From G964020105 sp964020105 (GTDB taxonomy: Bacteria > Pseudomonadota > Alphaproteobacteria > WRAU01 > Hepatincolaceae): 64,000 nt of DNA. Below are positions 9,343 to 16,893 of the stretch, piece by piece. Below the pieces are notes generated by a model. That model was not told the origin of the DNA. It did not search any database and was given only the letters and a program-made list of their open reading frames with translations. Made by a program: the position numbers and the translations under genes. The stretch spans positions 992,001 to 1,056,000 of the forward strand of contig OZ026535.1 of NCBI GenBank assembly GCA_964020105.1, written 5' to 3'. The number at the start of each line of letters is the position of its first letter. Within the stretch, counting starts at the first letter, position 1.

Positions 9343-10105
9343 CTAGCCCATTATATTTTCATTAATCAATTTATTAATTCTTTGGCACATAAAACAACTC
9401 CCTCCTAATTGTCCTACTTTGTAAGTTTCAATAGTATTTTCATCCATATCTACCCAGCACTTGCCACCTAATAAAGCCCCCTGAGATATTAGCTGATTAA
9501 GGTAGCTCTGAACATTATTTTTAATGTCTGAAAATAGTTGTTTTGAAAACGGTCTCGCCATCGCCCAAATCATCGACCCCTCCAATGCATCATACACGCT
9601 ATCTACTGTCCTTCTTACAGAAATATAATGCCACTTGCTGTCTTTAGATGCACTCCTATTACCCCATATCTTATACTCTCCTCCTGTGAAAATTATCGTT
9701 GCTACACCTTTATAATTTAATAAACTACTATCACTACTTTCATCACTTAAGCCAAAACTTATTGGTCTGCTAAGTCCACTTACTCCTTTAACTTCCCCAT
9801 TACTTGGAGACCACCAAAAGCATTTGCTCGCGTCATTCCTTGCCATCACTCCTGCCACAAGAGGTGAACTTGCTAATATCCTTTCTTTTGCCTTAAAACT
9901 TGGATTATAACTTGGATCTATTATAAACGCCCTATTACTACTTACTTTCCCTGCAAAATCTATTGCCTCCGTATTGGTCGTGTTCGGTCGCCCCTCACCT
10001 CATTTTATCTGCCACGTATATTAGGCTTGATACTATTGAATTTGCTACGCTCCCAGATGAATTACCACTGTTCTCTGTGCCTATTCCTCTTGCTGTAATT
10101 GAAGA
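9343..10105 (-). pseudogene. Contractile phage tail sheath protein, C-terminal remnant
   Basis: The open stretch from about 9975 down to 9343 reads as the C-terminal half of a P2 gpFI/Mu gpL-type tail sheath protein, the contractile outer tube of myovirus tails. Diagnostic segments are KCFWWSPSN, the GVATII..GGEYKIWGNRS motif, SVYDALEGSMIWAMARPF and KCWVDMDEN. Upstream, in another frame, SGSVANSIVSSLIYVADKMR matches the preceding part of a sheath protein, so a frameshift of a few bases lies near 9995. The N-terminal half is missing: the reading runs directly into capsid-like sequence at about 10106, consistent with an internal deletion. Confidence 0.75.
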
Positions 10106-10426
10106 AAAATACTGCCCATCATAACAAGTATTTTAAAATCCCTTTTTTAATAACTTAAAAATATACCTATTTGGATAAACTGTTGCCTCAAGACCCATCT
10201 CAGAAAATAATGGACCATAAACCCCAATTTATTATCATTCAAATCATCTTGACTTACATTTACAGAACTCTCATAAGTTTTATTCCTAATTGTATAGCCG
10301 TGAGATGCTATATTCTTTAGTTCTCCTACCATCACGTCCAGCAACAGGACTGCTTGGTAAAAGCATAATCTCACTAGGTAAACTATCTGTAATCTCTATA
10401 CTGTGTATTTGTAATAAATTATTCAT
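10106..10426 (-). pseudogene. Mu gpT-like major capsid protein, N-terminal-region remnant
   Basis: Three frames must be joined to read it. The recognisable core is IASHGYTIRNKTYESSV followed by NVSQDDLNDNKLG, then, after a frame change, SEMGLEATVYPN and FKLLKKGF, an in-frame TAA, and CYDGQYF. These match in order the conserved region of Mu-type major head proteins (YxIKNKxFE, VxRDDIEDDxLG, EMG, LLKxGF, CYDGQxFF). The reading passes directly into tail-sheath sequence, so everything between the middle of gpT and the middle of the sheath gene has been deleted. Clearly non-functional. Confidence 0.65.
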
Positions 10427-10430
10427 ATGC

Positions 10431-10764
10431 CACTAATTTTTAATTGTTTCTAATACTTTACAATATTTAATAAGTACCTTTCAGGTATCAAGTGGCTACA
10501 CAAAATTGGAAATATTTTTGAATTTTATTTATAAAATATTTATGTAATTTAAAAGCTAATAAATATTACATTATGAAAGTATTTGTATGTGAAATCACAC
10601 TGCTATTAGCGTGAAATATGCAGCTGGAAAAGCGTGTAATCTTATAATAAAAGTTGTGAATTCACAAATATTTTCATGTGAATTCGTGAAAATAATAATG
10701 TGTATTTAAGTGTGAAAAATAGTGTAAAATTACACTCACATAATTTTTAAAAATACATATACTA
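10431..10764. other. Gene-free region upstream of CBASS with a cluster of short palindromes
   Basis: About 330 nt without a credible ORF. It contains TGTGAAATCACA (10588-10599), the perfect palindrome TTGTGAATTCACAA (10654-10667), AGTGTAAAATTACACT (10721-10736, itself flanked by TGTGA at 10711 and TCACA at 10740) and several lone GTGAA half-sites. Such a cluster between divergent genes looks like regulator binding sites, but the binding protein is unknown. Confidence 0.4.
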
Positions 10765-10793
10765 TTGACAACATACTCTTATATAACTATATG
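10765..10793 (+). promoter_or_regulatory. Predicted sigma-70 promoter of the CBASS operon
   Basis: TTGACA at 10765-10770 (perfect -35), a 17-nt spacer and TATATG at 10788-10793 (-10) place the start of transcription near 10800, about 20-36 nt before the CD-NTase start. A 13-bp inverted repeat with a 5-nt loop (TATATAACTATAT / ATATAGTTATATA, 10780-10810) overlaps the -10 box and start site. It could be an operator or a 5' hairpin in the leader. Confidence 0.6.
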
Positions 10794-10820
10794 TTTTATA
10801 TAGTTATATAATGAAATATT

Positions 10821-11765
10821 ATGCATGAGAATATAATGTCATTGGAACAACATCTTAATACCCTTTCTAAAGGTCCTACAAAATCAGAAGAAAATAAGCT
10901 AGAAGCAATCGAAGCTAAAATTAGACCTATAATTAATAATTATAAAGAACATTTAAGTGAAGAAAAAAGAAAGTATTGGGATAGCATTAAAATTTATTTA
11001 CAAGGTTCGTTCGCAAATGATACAGATATTAAAGAAGATAGTGATATAGATATAGTTTTAGAATTACAGGGTATATTTAGATATGATGATAGTTCTTTAG
11101 ACATAGATTCTAAAAAACGACGAAATGAATATTATTCTAGACCTTCTTATGATTTTTCAGAGTTTAAAAATGATGTATATAAAGCTATACAAACCTATTA
11201 TAATAATGATAATGCTTACTTCAGAACAGGTAAGAAAAGCATAAAAATTAAACATAACAAAGCTGAAGCAGATATTATACCTTGTTTCCAATGTAAAAAG
11301 TTTTTAGATTTTACTGGATCTGAAGATACATCAAAAATAATAAAAGGTATTTCATTTGACACCGAAGATGGAGAAACTATTACTAGCTATCCACAATTAC
11401 ACTTACAGTCCTGTAAAAAAAAAGAAGAAGAAACATATAAAGCCTATAAATCTACTGTAAGAATATTTAAAAATATTAAATCTATACTTATTGATAAAAA
11501 AGTAATTAATGATAAATTAGCTTGCTCATATTATATTGAAAATTTAATTTATAATTTGCCTAATAATCTTCTTCTAAATTATAACTTTACCTCTACTGTT
11601 GAAAATATTTATTATTATTTAGCAACAAAACATAATAATAATAATAGCGAATTTATACTTGCACATGGTCAAAATTATCTATTTTCAGAGAAAAATTGGA
11701 ATAAAAAAGATTGTATTCACTTTCTTAGAGAAATCAATAAATATTTAATGGATTATGATAGATGA
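10821..11765 (+). CDS. CBASS CD-NTase (cGAS/DncV-like nucleotidyltransferase)
   Basis: A 314-residue cGAS/DncV-like nucleotidyltransferase, the phage sensor that makes a cyclic oligonucleotide signal in CBASS immunity. The catalytic motif is QGSFANDTDI (GS at 62-63) followed by DSDIDIV with acidic metal ligands D75 and D77; the third carboxylate is D151 in AEADIIPCF. All active-site residues are therefore present. Two starts are possible: ATG 10821, or ATG 10836 (residue 6, MSLEQHL) preceded by GAGA; the second agrees better with family starts. It overlaps the effector gene by ATGA at 11762-11765. The clade and the nucleotide product cannot be told from motifs alone. It is intact in the midst of a ruined prophage. 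Confidence 0.88.
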   Translation: MHENIMSLEQHLNTLSKGPTKSEENKLEAIEAKIRPIINNYKEHLSEEKRKYWDSIKIYLQGSFANDTDIKEDSDIDIVLELQGIFRYDDSSLDIDSKKRRNEYYSRPSYDFSEFKNDVYKAIQTYYNNDNAYFRTGKKSIKIKHNKAEADIIPCFQCKKFLDFTGSEDTSKIIKGISFDTEDGETITSYPQLHLQSCKKKEEETYKAYKSTVRIFKNIKSILIDKKVINDKLACSYYIENLIYNLPNNLLLNYNFTSTVENIYYYLATKHNNNNSEFILAHGQNYLFSEKNWNKKDCIHFLREINKYLMDYDR

Positions 11766-12321
11766 TACAACACATTACAATTGTTATGTTTTTTACAATC
11801 TTATATTATGCTAGTAATTTTTTAAGCAATATTATTAATAATTTTGCTCCTGAACTTATTAAGTTATTAGGTTTCGTATTAATAGGAACTTTATACACAG
11901 TTGTAATCTATTTATGGAATCATTATATATGGAAAATATTTGCTAATAAATGGCACATACATCCTAATATTAATGGAATCTATGAAGTAAAAATTCAAAG
12001 TTCTTATGATAATAATGACTATTCTGGTAAAATGATAATTACACAAACCTATAATAATGTTTGTGTAAAAATTACTTTTGAAAAAAGTGAGGGTACATCA
12101 TATATTGCTAAAATAGAAAAACATAATAATGATTGGCATTTATTATATTCTTATCAAAATACAGCAAAAAATTTTGGTTTGCAAAAATCAGGAGGAGTCA
12201 TAGAGGATTTTCTGATTTAACAATTAAACAATCAAAAAATGCTCTTATATTAGACGGAATATATGCTAATTATGAAAGAGATACTAAAGGTAATATTAGC
12301 TGTACTAGAGTTAAACAATAA
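11762..12321 (+). CDS. Cap15-like CBASS effector (2TM + beta-barrel), requiring a -1 frameshift
   Basis: The partner of the CD-NTase. Two hydrophobic helices (about residues 3-25 and 33-55) are followed by a beta-rich domain beginning HPNINGIYEVKIQSSYD and containing MIITQTYNN, as in the S-2TMbeta/Cap15 effectors that bind a cyclic nucleotide and disrupt the inner membrane. Frame 1 stops at 12220 after 152 residues, but the expected end of the barrel (SHRGFSDLTI ... ILDGIYANYERDTKGNI) lies in the -1 frame and ends at 12321. The switch must occur between the A6T site in AGCAAAAAATTTTGG (about 12165-12180) and 12200. Either one base was lost and the effector is dead or shortened, or recoding or polymerase slippage restores the ~186-residue product. 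Confidence 0.7.
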
Positions 12322-12706
12322 TTACTCACTAAAAAAATCTTCTAACCAAACCTCTTGTATTTCATTATGATCAATCTTATTAAGAATTATTTTATAAGAT
12401 TTATTATCTATTTTTATAGTTCCAACAAAATTTACTTTTATCTTTAACTAACTCTCCCTTATCAATAATATCTTGTATTAATAAATAATCTTCTTGTTTG
12501 ATATCTACGCCCTTATCCCTTGCTTTTTGGCTTGTATATCCAGAAAATCTTACAGATGTATTATTTTTTAATTTAAGTGACTTTTTTACCTTAATATTGC
12601 TAATTAACCCTATCGGTATGTATAATTTATCATCCTTCTTACCACTTAAATAATGCTCTTTAAATGTATCGCTTTGTATGCAATCCTTAATAACACTATT
12701 TGCCAT
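12322..12706 (-). pseudogene. Mu gpF-like head morphogenesis protein, C-terminal nuclease-like remnant
   Basis: The first frame reads MANSVIKDCIQSD ... SGYTSQKARDKGVDIKQEDYLL then IQDIIDKGELVKD, which resembles the C-terminal end of Mu gpF/SPP1 gp7-type minor head proteins (LSxxTxxKxxxHPExxxEDYxxxxxIIDxGxV), a Barnase/EndoU-like fold. After KSKF the reading shifts to another frame, VGTIKIDNKSYKII ... VWLEDFFSE, which supplies the expected last strands and ends at 12322. The start and most of the N-terminal head domain are absent. It directly follows the transposase fragment. Confidence 0.5.
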
Positions 12707-12731
12707 CTCCCTTGTTATACTCTCTACTTTA

Positions 12732-13795
12732 TCATTTAAAAATTTCCTTGTTTTTGTATTCTAAAAATAATTTAAACTCTCGCTCCTTATCCTCTGGAAT
12801 AATAAACTCTAAATCTTCTGCTATTTCTTGTTGTATAAATCTTTGTTCTTCTATAAAATCACATGCTTTATTCTCAATTATTTCTACATTTCTCCCTTTT
12901 AATACTTCTTTAATACTTCACTTTTTCTAACATCACCTATTCCCTCCTCTAAATCTATTCGTATCGGCTCTAAATAATCCAACTTCCCTTTGGCTTTATT
13001 AATTAATCTTCTTGTTTTCTCTTTCGTTACTCTTAATACTTGATTTTGTATTTGCTTACTTTGTTTTATAAACTCTTGTTTATCCTTCCCTAGTAATTCA
13101 TAATTAACTGCTTCACACACAAATGTATTCCCTTTATCAAATACATAAATCTTTCCCATATCCACCCTTACCTGCACTTCCTCTCCTACATATACCGCTA
13201 AGCTTGGATTAAAATAAAATGTATTCTCTACTCTTATTCCTTTCTTTACAATTGTTCTTAGTCCTGCCAGTGACTCCAATAATAAGTTCAGTTTATGTAT
13301 CTGCTCTCCTTTTGGTAAGTTAGGTATAAAACCCTCTAATCTACTTTCTGGTGTGGCATTATTAATTCCTAAATGTGGCACTTTTATATAATGCTCTTCT
13401 ATCTAATAATTACAAAAATCTTAAAATCTCTTATCTGTCATATATAAAATCTCTTGCTTCCCAAATACTCTATCCTCAAAACTCTTTATGCTTAGAAACC
13501 CCTTCCTCTCTGCCACGTTATGTCCTATAAAGTTTGGTAAGCTCTCTACAAAGTCATGCTGAAATCTTTTAAATACTCTCTCCACATGTGGCTTTTCTAA
13601 CAATATCCCCACTATTAAGTCCTTAATCCCCATCCCTACTTCTTCTACATATCTTAATTTACCTAACTTTCTCTCATCTGCTCTCCACTTTAACCCTTCT
13701 AATCCTTCTAAATCATATTGTTTTATCCAGTTGTAAACTCTGCTTTTACTGGTGTTTGGCATATAAAGGTCTAGCAGTTCAATTATTCGTCCTAT
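12732..13795 (-). pseudogene. Mu A-type transposase (DDE), internally deleted and frameshifted
   Basis: The 5' part (to 13421) begins with a helix-turn-helix, NTSKSRVYNWIKQYDLEG, then jumps after about residue 40 to the end of the catalytic core, KPHVERVFKRFQHDFVESLP with GHNVAERK, where the E of HVERV would be the third DDE residue. The first two catalytic aspartates are missing. The next frame (13381-12899) carries VPHLGINNATPESRL and the Mu A C-terminal beta-barrel (RTIVKKGIRVENTFYF, YVGEEVQVRVD). A third frame (about 12900-12732) continues to IPEDKEREFKLF. An 11-bp tandem duplication at 12898-12919 explains the last frame change. Non-functional. Confidence 0.78.
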
Positions 13796-13905
13796 TTATC
13801 TTTTTGTGATATACTTAGCTAGCTTATATAGATTATATTAATATAAAAACTTTACATTGTTAAAATAAATATGTAGAAAATTTATATTTTTTTATGGGAT
13901 AAATA

Positions 13906-14335
13906 ATGCAACCATTTAAAGAAGTAGAAGAAAGCTTAGAATATAGGTTAAAACAAGTAATAAAAGTTCACTACGGAAGCCAAAAAGAATTTGCTAATCA
14001 AGTTTAACATAAATCTTTCCATTATAGCTGGGTGGTGGGCAGGGAGATCTAAACCTACAACTACAATATTACAAAAAATATGTGAAGACACAGGTGTATC
14101 TATGGATTGACTAGTGCTTGGAAGGGCAGAGCCTTATGTGGATGAAGATTTGTTTCAAGAAATATTTGAACAATCTAAAAAATTTGCAGGTGAACATAAA
14201 ATTCCTTTTAATGCTATGTATTTACTGGGTATGCAAAGAATAGTTATTAGTGAAATTAAACACAACAAAAACACTACATTGCCTCAAATTTTCACAAAAT
14301 ACAAAGATATTGTAGTATCTTTCCGCAAACAATAA
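13906..14335 (+). pseudogene. Phage XRE/CI-type repressor, broken by a frameshift and a TGA
   Basis: ATG 13906 opens MQPFKEVEESLEYRL and KVHYGSQKEFANQV, the start of an XRE helix-turn-helix, and stops at TAA shortly after. In the frame one base later the domain continues: NLSIIAGWWAGRSKPTTTIL, QKICEDTGVSMD, TGA (14108-14110), LVLGRAEPYVDED and on to 14335. The TGA falls exactly where the family has the conserved Trp of DWLLxG, so TGG to TGA is the likely mutation. It is divergent from the transposase remnant, the position of the repressor in Mu-like phages. The remaining 73-codon ORF from 14114 is its C-terminal domain without the DNA-binding part. Confidence 0.7.
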
Positions 14336-14350
14336 CATTATAATAACAAT

Positions 14351-14387
14351 TGGAGTTACACACTTGAAAAAGTGTAGCATAGCTCCA
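14351..14387 (+). terminator. Possible terminator after the repressor remnant
   Basis: An imperfect hairpin: TGGAG/CTCCA at the base and ACACTT/AAGTGT at the top with a GAAA tetraloop, followed by ATTTTCTATTT. It lies 16 nt after the repressor stop. The interrupted stem makes it a moderate candidate. Confidence 0.4.
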
Positions 14388-14449
14388 TTTTCTATTTAAC
14401 ACTAATAAAGTACGTAACTTCTTATCAATTTAATATAAGAAGTTATGTC

Positions 14450-14617
14450 ATGGACATTAGATGCAACCATTGCAACCGCAAGTTTTTTGAAGCGGAAATC
14501 ATCAAGAAAAATAATGATGATAAAATTTTAATCATTATTAATATAAGATGTAATCGTTGCAAACAAATTAATAGCTTATCTATCCCCTCTTGTTTTATGA
14601 AAAATAAAAATAAGTAG
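14450..14617 (+). CDS. Com-like zinc-finger protein (Mu Com family), 55 residues
   Basis: A short intact ORF beginning MDIRCNHCNRKFFEAE, then IRCNRCKQINSL. Two CxxC pairs (C5, C8 and C34, C37) about 26 residues apart match the zinc-binding layout of the Mu-like Com proteins (IRCxxC-N-K ... IKCPRCKxxN), which in Mu activate translation of mom mRNA by binding RNA. No mom-like gene follows, so a target is not evident. A further Cys (48) is near the C-terminus. It lies at the edge of the prophage relic and is the only phage-derived gene there, apart from the CBASS cargo, that reads without a lesion. Confidence 0.6.
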   Translation: MDIRCNHCNRKFFEAEIIKKNNDDKILIIINIRCNRCKQINSLSIPSCFMKNKNK

Positions 14618-15149
14618 CAAATCTTATTTAAATTAAGAGTCATTTCTCCTTAATTTCAACTAAACATAATTATACCGCTATAATCCTTATTTTATAGGAT
14701 CTATAGAGGTATTTTTTTAATGTAGTAATTTTATCAAAATGAGTCATTTATTTTTAACAAAAAAATAGGCACTTTACTTGAAAATAGCTGATTGCTTATA
14801 TTTTTATAAAAATCTTGTTCCATTATATTTTTCTTCCTTTATTTGAATGGCGACCTTCGGTTTTCCATTATATTTTTCTTCCTTTATTTGAATGGCGACC
14901 TTCGGTTTTCCATTATATTTTTCTTTAATTTTTAGTGCTTATTTTCCTAATTTAACCAAAATATATCAGCTATTAACCGGTTTTTTCTACATAAATTCAG
15001 TAAAAATTATTAACTATTCTCACATTATATCCCTTCTCATTACATAGTAAATTTTCCTATGAAAAATCTATGTGATCTCATATTGTAATTTATGTGAAAA
15101 TTACCTGTAAATTCCCCTTTAATATTTATCTTTTAACTGAAAATTATTA
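14618..15149. other. Gene-free region with a tandem repeat
   Basis: About 530 nt of very AT-rich sequence between the Com-like gene and the EptA-like gene. It holds the 45-bp tandem repeat described separately. No RNA gene or coding sequence could be recognised. Confidence 0.5.
14820..14928. repeat. 45-bp direct tandem repeat, about 2.4 copies
   Basis: Copies start at 14820, 14865 and 14910 (each opening CCATTATATTTTTCTT). The unit contains GGCGACCTTCGGTTTTCC, whose ACC-TTC-GGT core is self-complementary. The copies are identical where they overlap, so the duplication is recent or maintained. The period is a multiple of three and several frames stay open through it, but no start codon or longer ORF makes it a convincing gene. 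Confidence 0.8.
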
Positions 15150-16727
15150 CTACTTAGAACACAAGCTCAAAGATTTATCTACTACCTTACCTTCTATCCC
15201 TGAACAATGCAGCAAACTATGCGATATAATATCTGATTGTACTAATTTACCCTTAAATTTTTTCATATTGCTTTCTATATTTTTAGCGTAACTTGGATAT
15301 AGTTTTTTATAAGCATCATTGATATAGATAATTAATGGAACTTCCTTTTGTTCCGCTGGTGCTACACTTATTTCTGCTCCATGTAAGAAATACTCTATTC
15401 CATTGTAATATTCTCCCAAACTTTCACCATGATCAGCTGTCAAAATTGCAAATGCAGCTGTCTTTTGTTTGCTTAAATGATTAATAATCTCACTCCAGAT
15501 ATGATCTGTCTGTAATATTTTATTATCATAATCATGCTTAAACTGATTGAATCTCTCTTCTAACATTAAATCATAAGGTACATGCGCTCCTCTTAAATTT
15601 ACTGTAATAAATTGAGAGTGGGAATTAATAGTTTTATATAGATAAGGTAGTAATTTACTATCTAAGCTTGGTACATCACTTCTATATGGTACATACTTAT
15701 ATCCACTATAGAAATAATGCAAATCATTATTATATAAATAATAAGTATCAATTTCTAAGTAATTAAAGTATTTTGTTATTTTCTCCTTTGCATAATAATA
15801 GGCTTCCATTTTTCTAAAATTATCTCCATTTTGCAAGCTTAACATACAGTTTAAACTTACGAAAGTCCTAGTATGACACACCTCTTGCTTGAAAATATAA
15901 ATTTGTTTGTTTTCATACAGTTTTTGCAAATTAGGATTAGTATTTAAATTATATCCAAATAAAAACATACTTTTTGCTCTTACAGAATCTGACATTACAA
16001 AAACAGTTGTAATATTATTGCCTTTTTGTCTTAACAGCACATCTCCTTCTTCTATGGTGGCCATAATCTCTTCATTGGAAGGATTGCTTTTGTAATACTT
16101 GAAAATACCCCTTATGCTATAAAAATACTTATAATAATTGATATTATAAATTAATTCTCTCCTTATTCCGTGATACAAAGCTCTATCTGTATGAAATTGC
16201 ATAATATATGAATATTTAAAAACAAGTGTAGCTATTATAGCAATGCTAGATAATATAGATATAGTTATAACTGCTGATCTTATTTTAAATGAAGAGTAGT
16301 TTATTTTTAATATTATAAACATGATCATTAATGAAGCTATAAACCCCACTATGATAAAAATATCTTTAATAGATATAACTTCTTTTGTTTGCGCAAATTC
16401 ATTCATAATATTAATAATAAAAATATAATCAATATTTATATGGTATTTTAGTGAGTAATACCCAATAATAAATGAAGATAAAATTAATATAAACATTATG
16501 CTTTTGAATATTTTTTGCTTTTTAAAAGACAGAAAATAAATAAAATAATTAACAACTAAAAAAGATACAAAAACCAAAGTGTAATAACTAACATTTAACA
16601 TTACTGAAGATAATGTTTTTGATAGTAAAAATGCAGGTATAAAAAAAGCATTATTAAATAATAAGACTAAAGAAATTATTATGTTAAATAATAAAAATGA
16701 TATTTTTATATTTCGTCGCATTGTCAT
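15150..16727 (-). CDS. EptA-like phosphoethanolamine transferase (sulfatase fold)
   Basis: 525 residues: five predicted N-terminal membrane helices (to about residue 175), then a periplasmic alkaline-phosphatase/sulfatase-like domain. Family signatures are RAKSMFLFGYNLNTNPNL, the nucleophile region CHTRTFVSLNCMLS (family CGTxTAxSxPCMFS), TADHGESLGE, and FLHGAEISVAPAEQKEVP. Such enzymes add phosphoethanolamine to lipid A or other envelope glycans. Differences from the norm are Asp for the usual zinc-ligand Glu (MSDSVRA instead of xGExARA), Asn for Pro in the CM motif and His after the first Cys. Activity is probable but not certain. It stands alone between the prophage relic and ligA. Confidence 0.78.
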   Translation of the reverse strand: MTMRRNIKISFLLFNIIISLVLLFNNAFFIPAFLLSKTLSSVMLNVSYYTLVFVSFLVVNYFIYFLSFKKQKIFKSIMFILILSSFIIGYYSLKYHINIDYIFIINIMNEFAQTKEVISIKDIFIIVGFIASLMIMFIILKINYSSFKIRSAVITISILSSIAIIATLVFKYSYIMQFHTDRALYHGIRRELIYNINYYKYFYSIRGIFKYYKSNPSNEEIMATIEEGDVLLRQKGNNITTVFVMSDSVRAKSMFLFGYNLNTNPNLQKLYENKQIYIFKQEVCHTRTFVSLNCMLSLQNGDNFRKMEAYYYAKEKITKYFNYLEIDTYYLYNNDLHYFYSGYKYVPYRSDVPSLDSKLLPYLYKTINSHSQFITVNLRGAHVPYDLMLEERFNQFKHDYDNKILQTDHIWSEIINHLSKQKTAAFAILTADHGESLGEYYNGIEYFLHGAEISVAPAEQKEVPLIIYINDAYKKLYPSYAKNIESNMKKFKGKLVQSDIISHSLLHCSGIEGKVVDKSLSLCSK

Positions 16728-16893
16728 AATCTTTTATATATTTGAATTAGAAATAATACAGTATTTTTGATGTATTAACAATATATTTAAATGGTAGGCT
16801 AACAATCAAGAATTGAGATAGTATATTATAGAAATATGCTAATAAGATTTGTTCTTTGATAAGGATTGCTTAGATATAATTTGGCAATAAAGA

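Larger units (their letters stand above)
8645..14617. mobile_element. Decayed Mu-like prophage remnant carrying a CBASS operon
   Basis: Reading along the minus strand the fragments follow Mu order: transposase A (13795-12732), a gpF-like head morphogenesis fragment (12706-12322), a gpT-like capsid fragment (10426-10106) and a contractile tail sheath fragment (10105-9343), then unrecognised debris. A broken XRE repressor is divergent from the transposase, as at the Mu left end, and a Com-like zinc protein follows it. Every large phage gene has frameshifts, stops or deletions. The CBASS pair at 10821-12321 lies within it on the opposite strand. Ends and target-site duplication could not be identified, so the limits are those of recognisable fragments. 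Confidence 0.75.

Noticed and set aside
10588..10667. CRP or FNR binding sites
   Set aside because: The TGTGA/TCACA arms are separated by only 0-2 bases instead of 6 (CRP) or 4 (FNR), so the consensus is not met; kept only as unknown palindromes.
14108..14110. Possible reading of TGA as tryptophan, from the TGA at a conserved Trp position in the repressor
   Set aside because: TGA serves as a normal stop elsewhere (for example the CD-NTase stop at 11763-11765), intact genes use TGG for Trp, and the same repressor also has a frameshift. Decay explains it better.
14443..14643. Minus-strand 66-codon ORF
   Set aside because: It is the antisense shadow of the Com-like gene, whose two CxxC pairs make the plus strand the coding one.
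14820..14928. CRISPR array
   Set aside because: The 45-bp units follow one another without spacers and no cas genes are near, so this is a plain tandem repeat.
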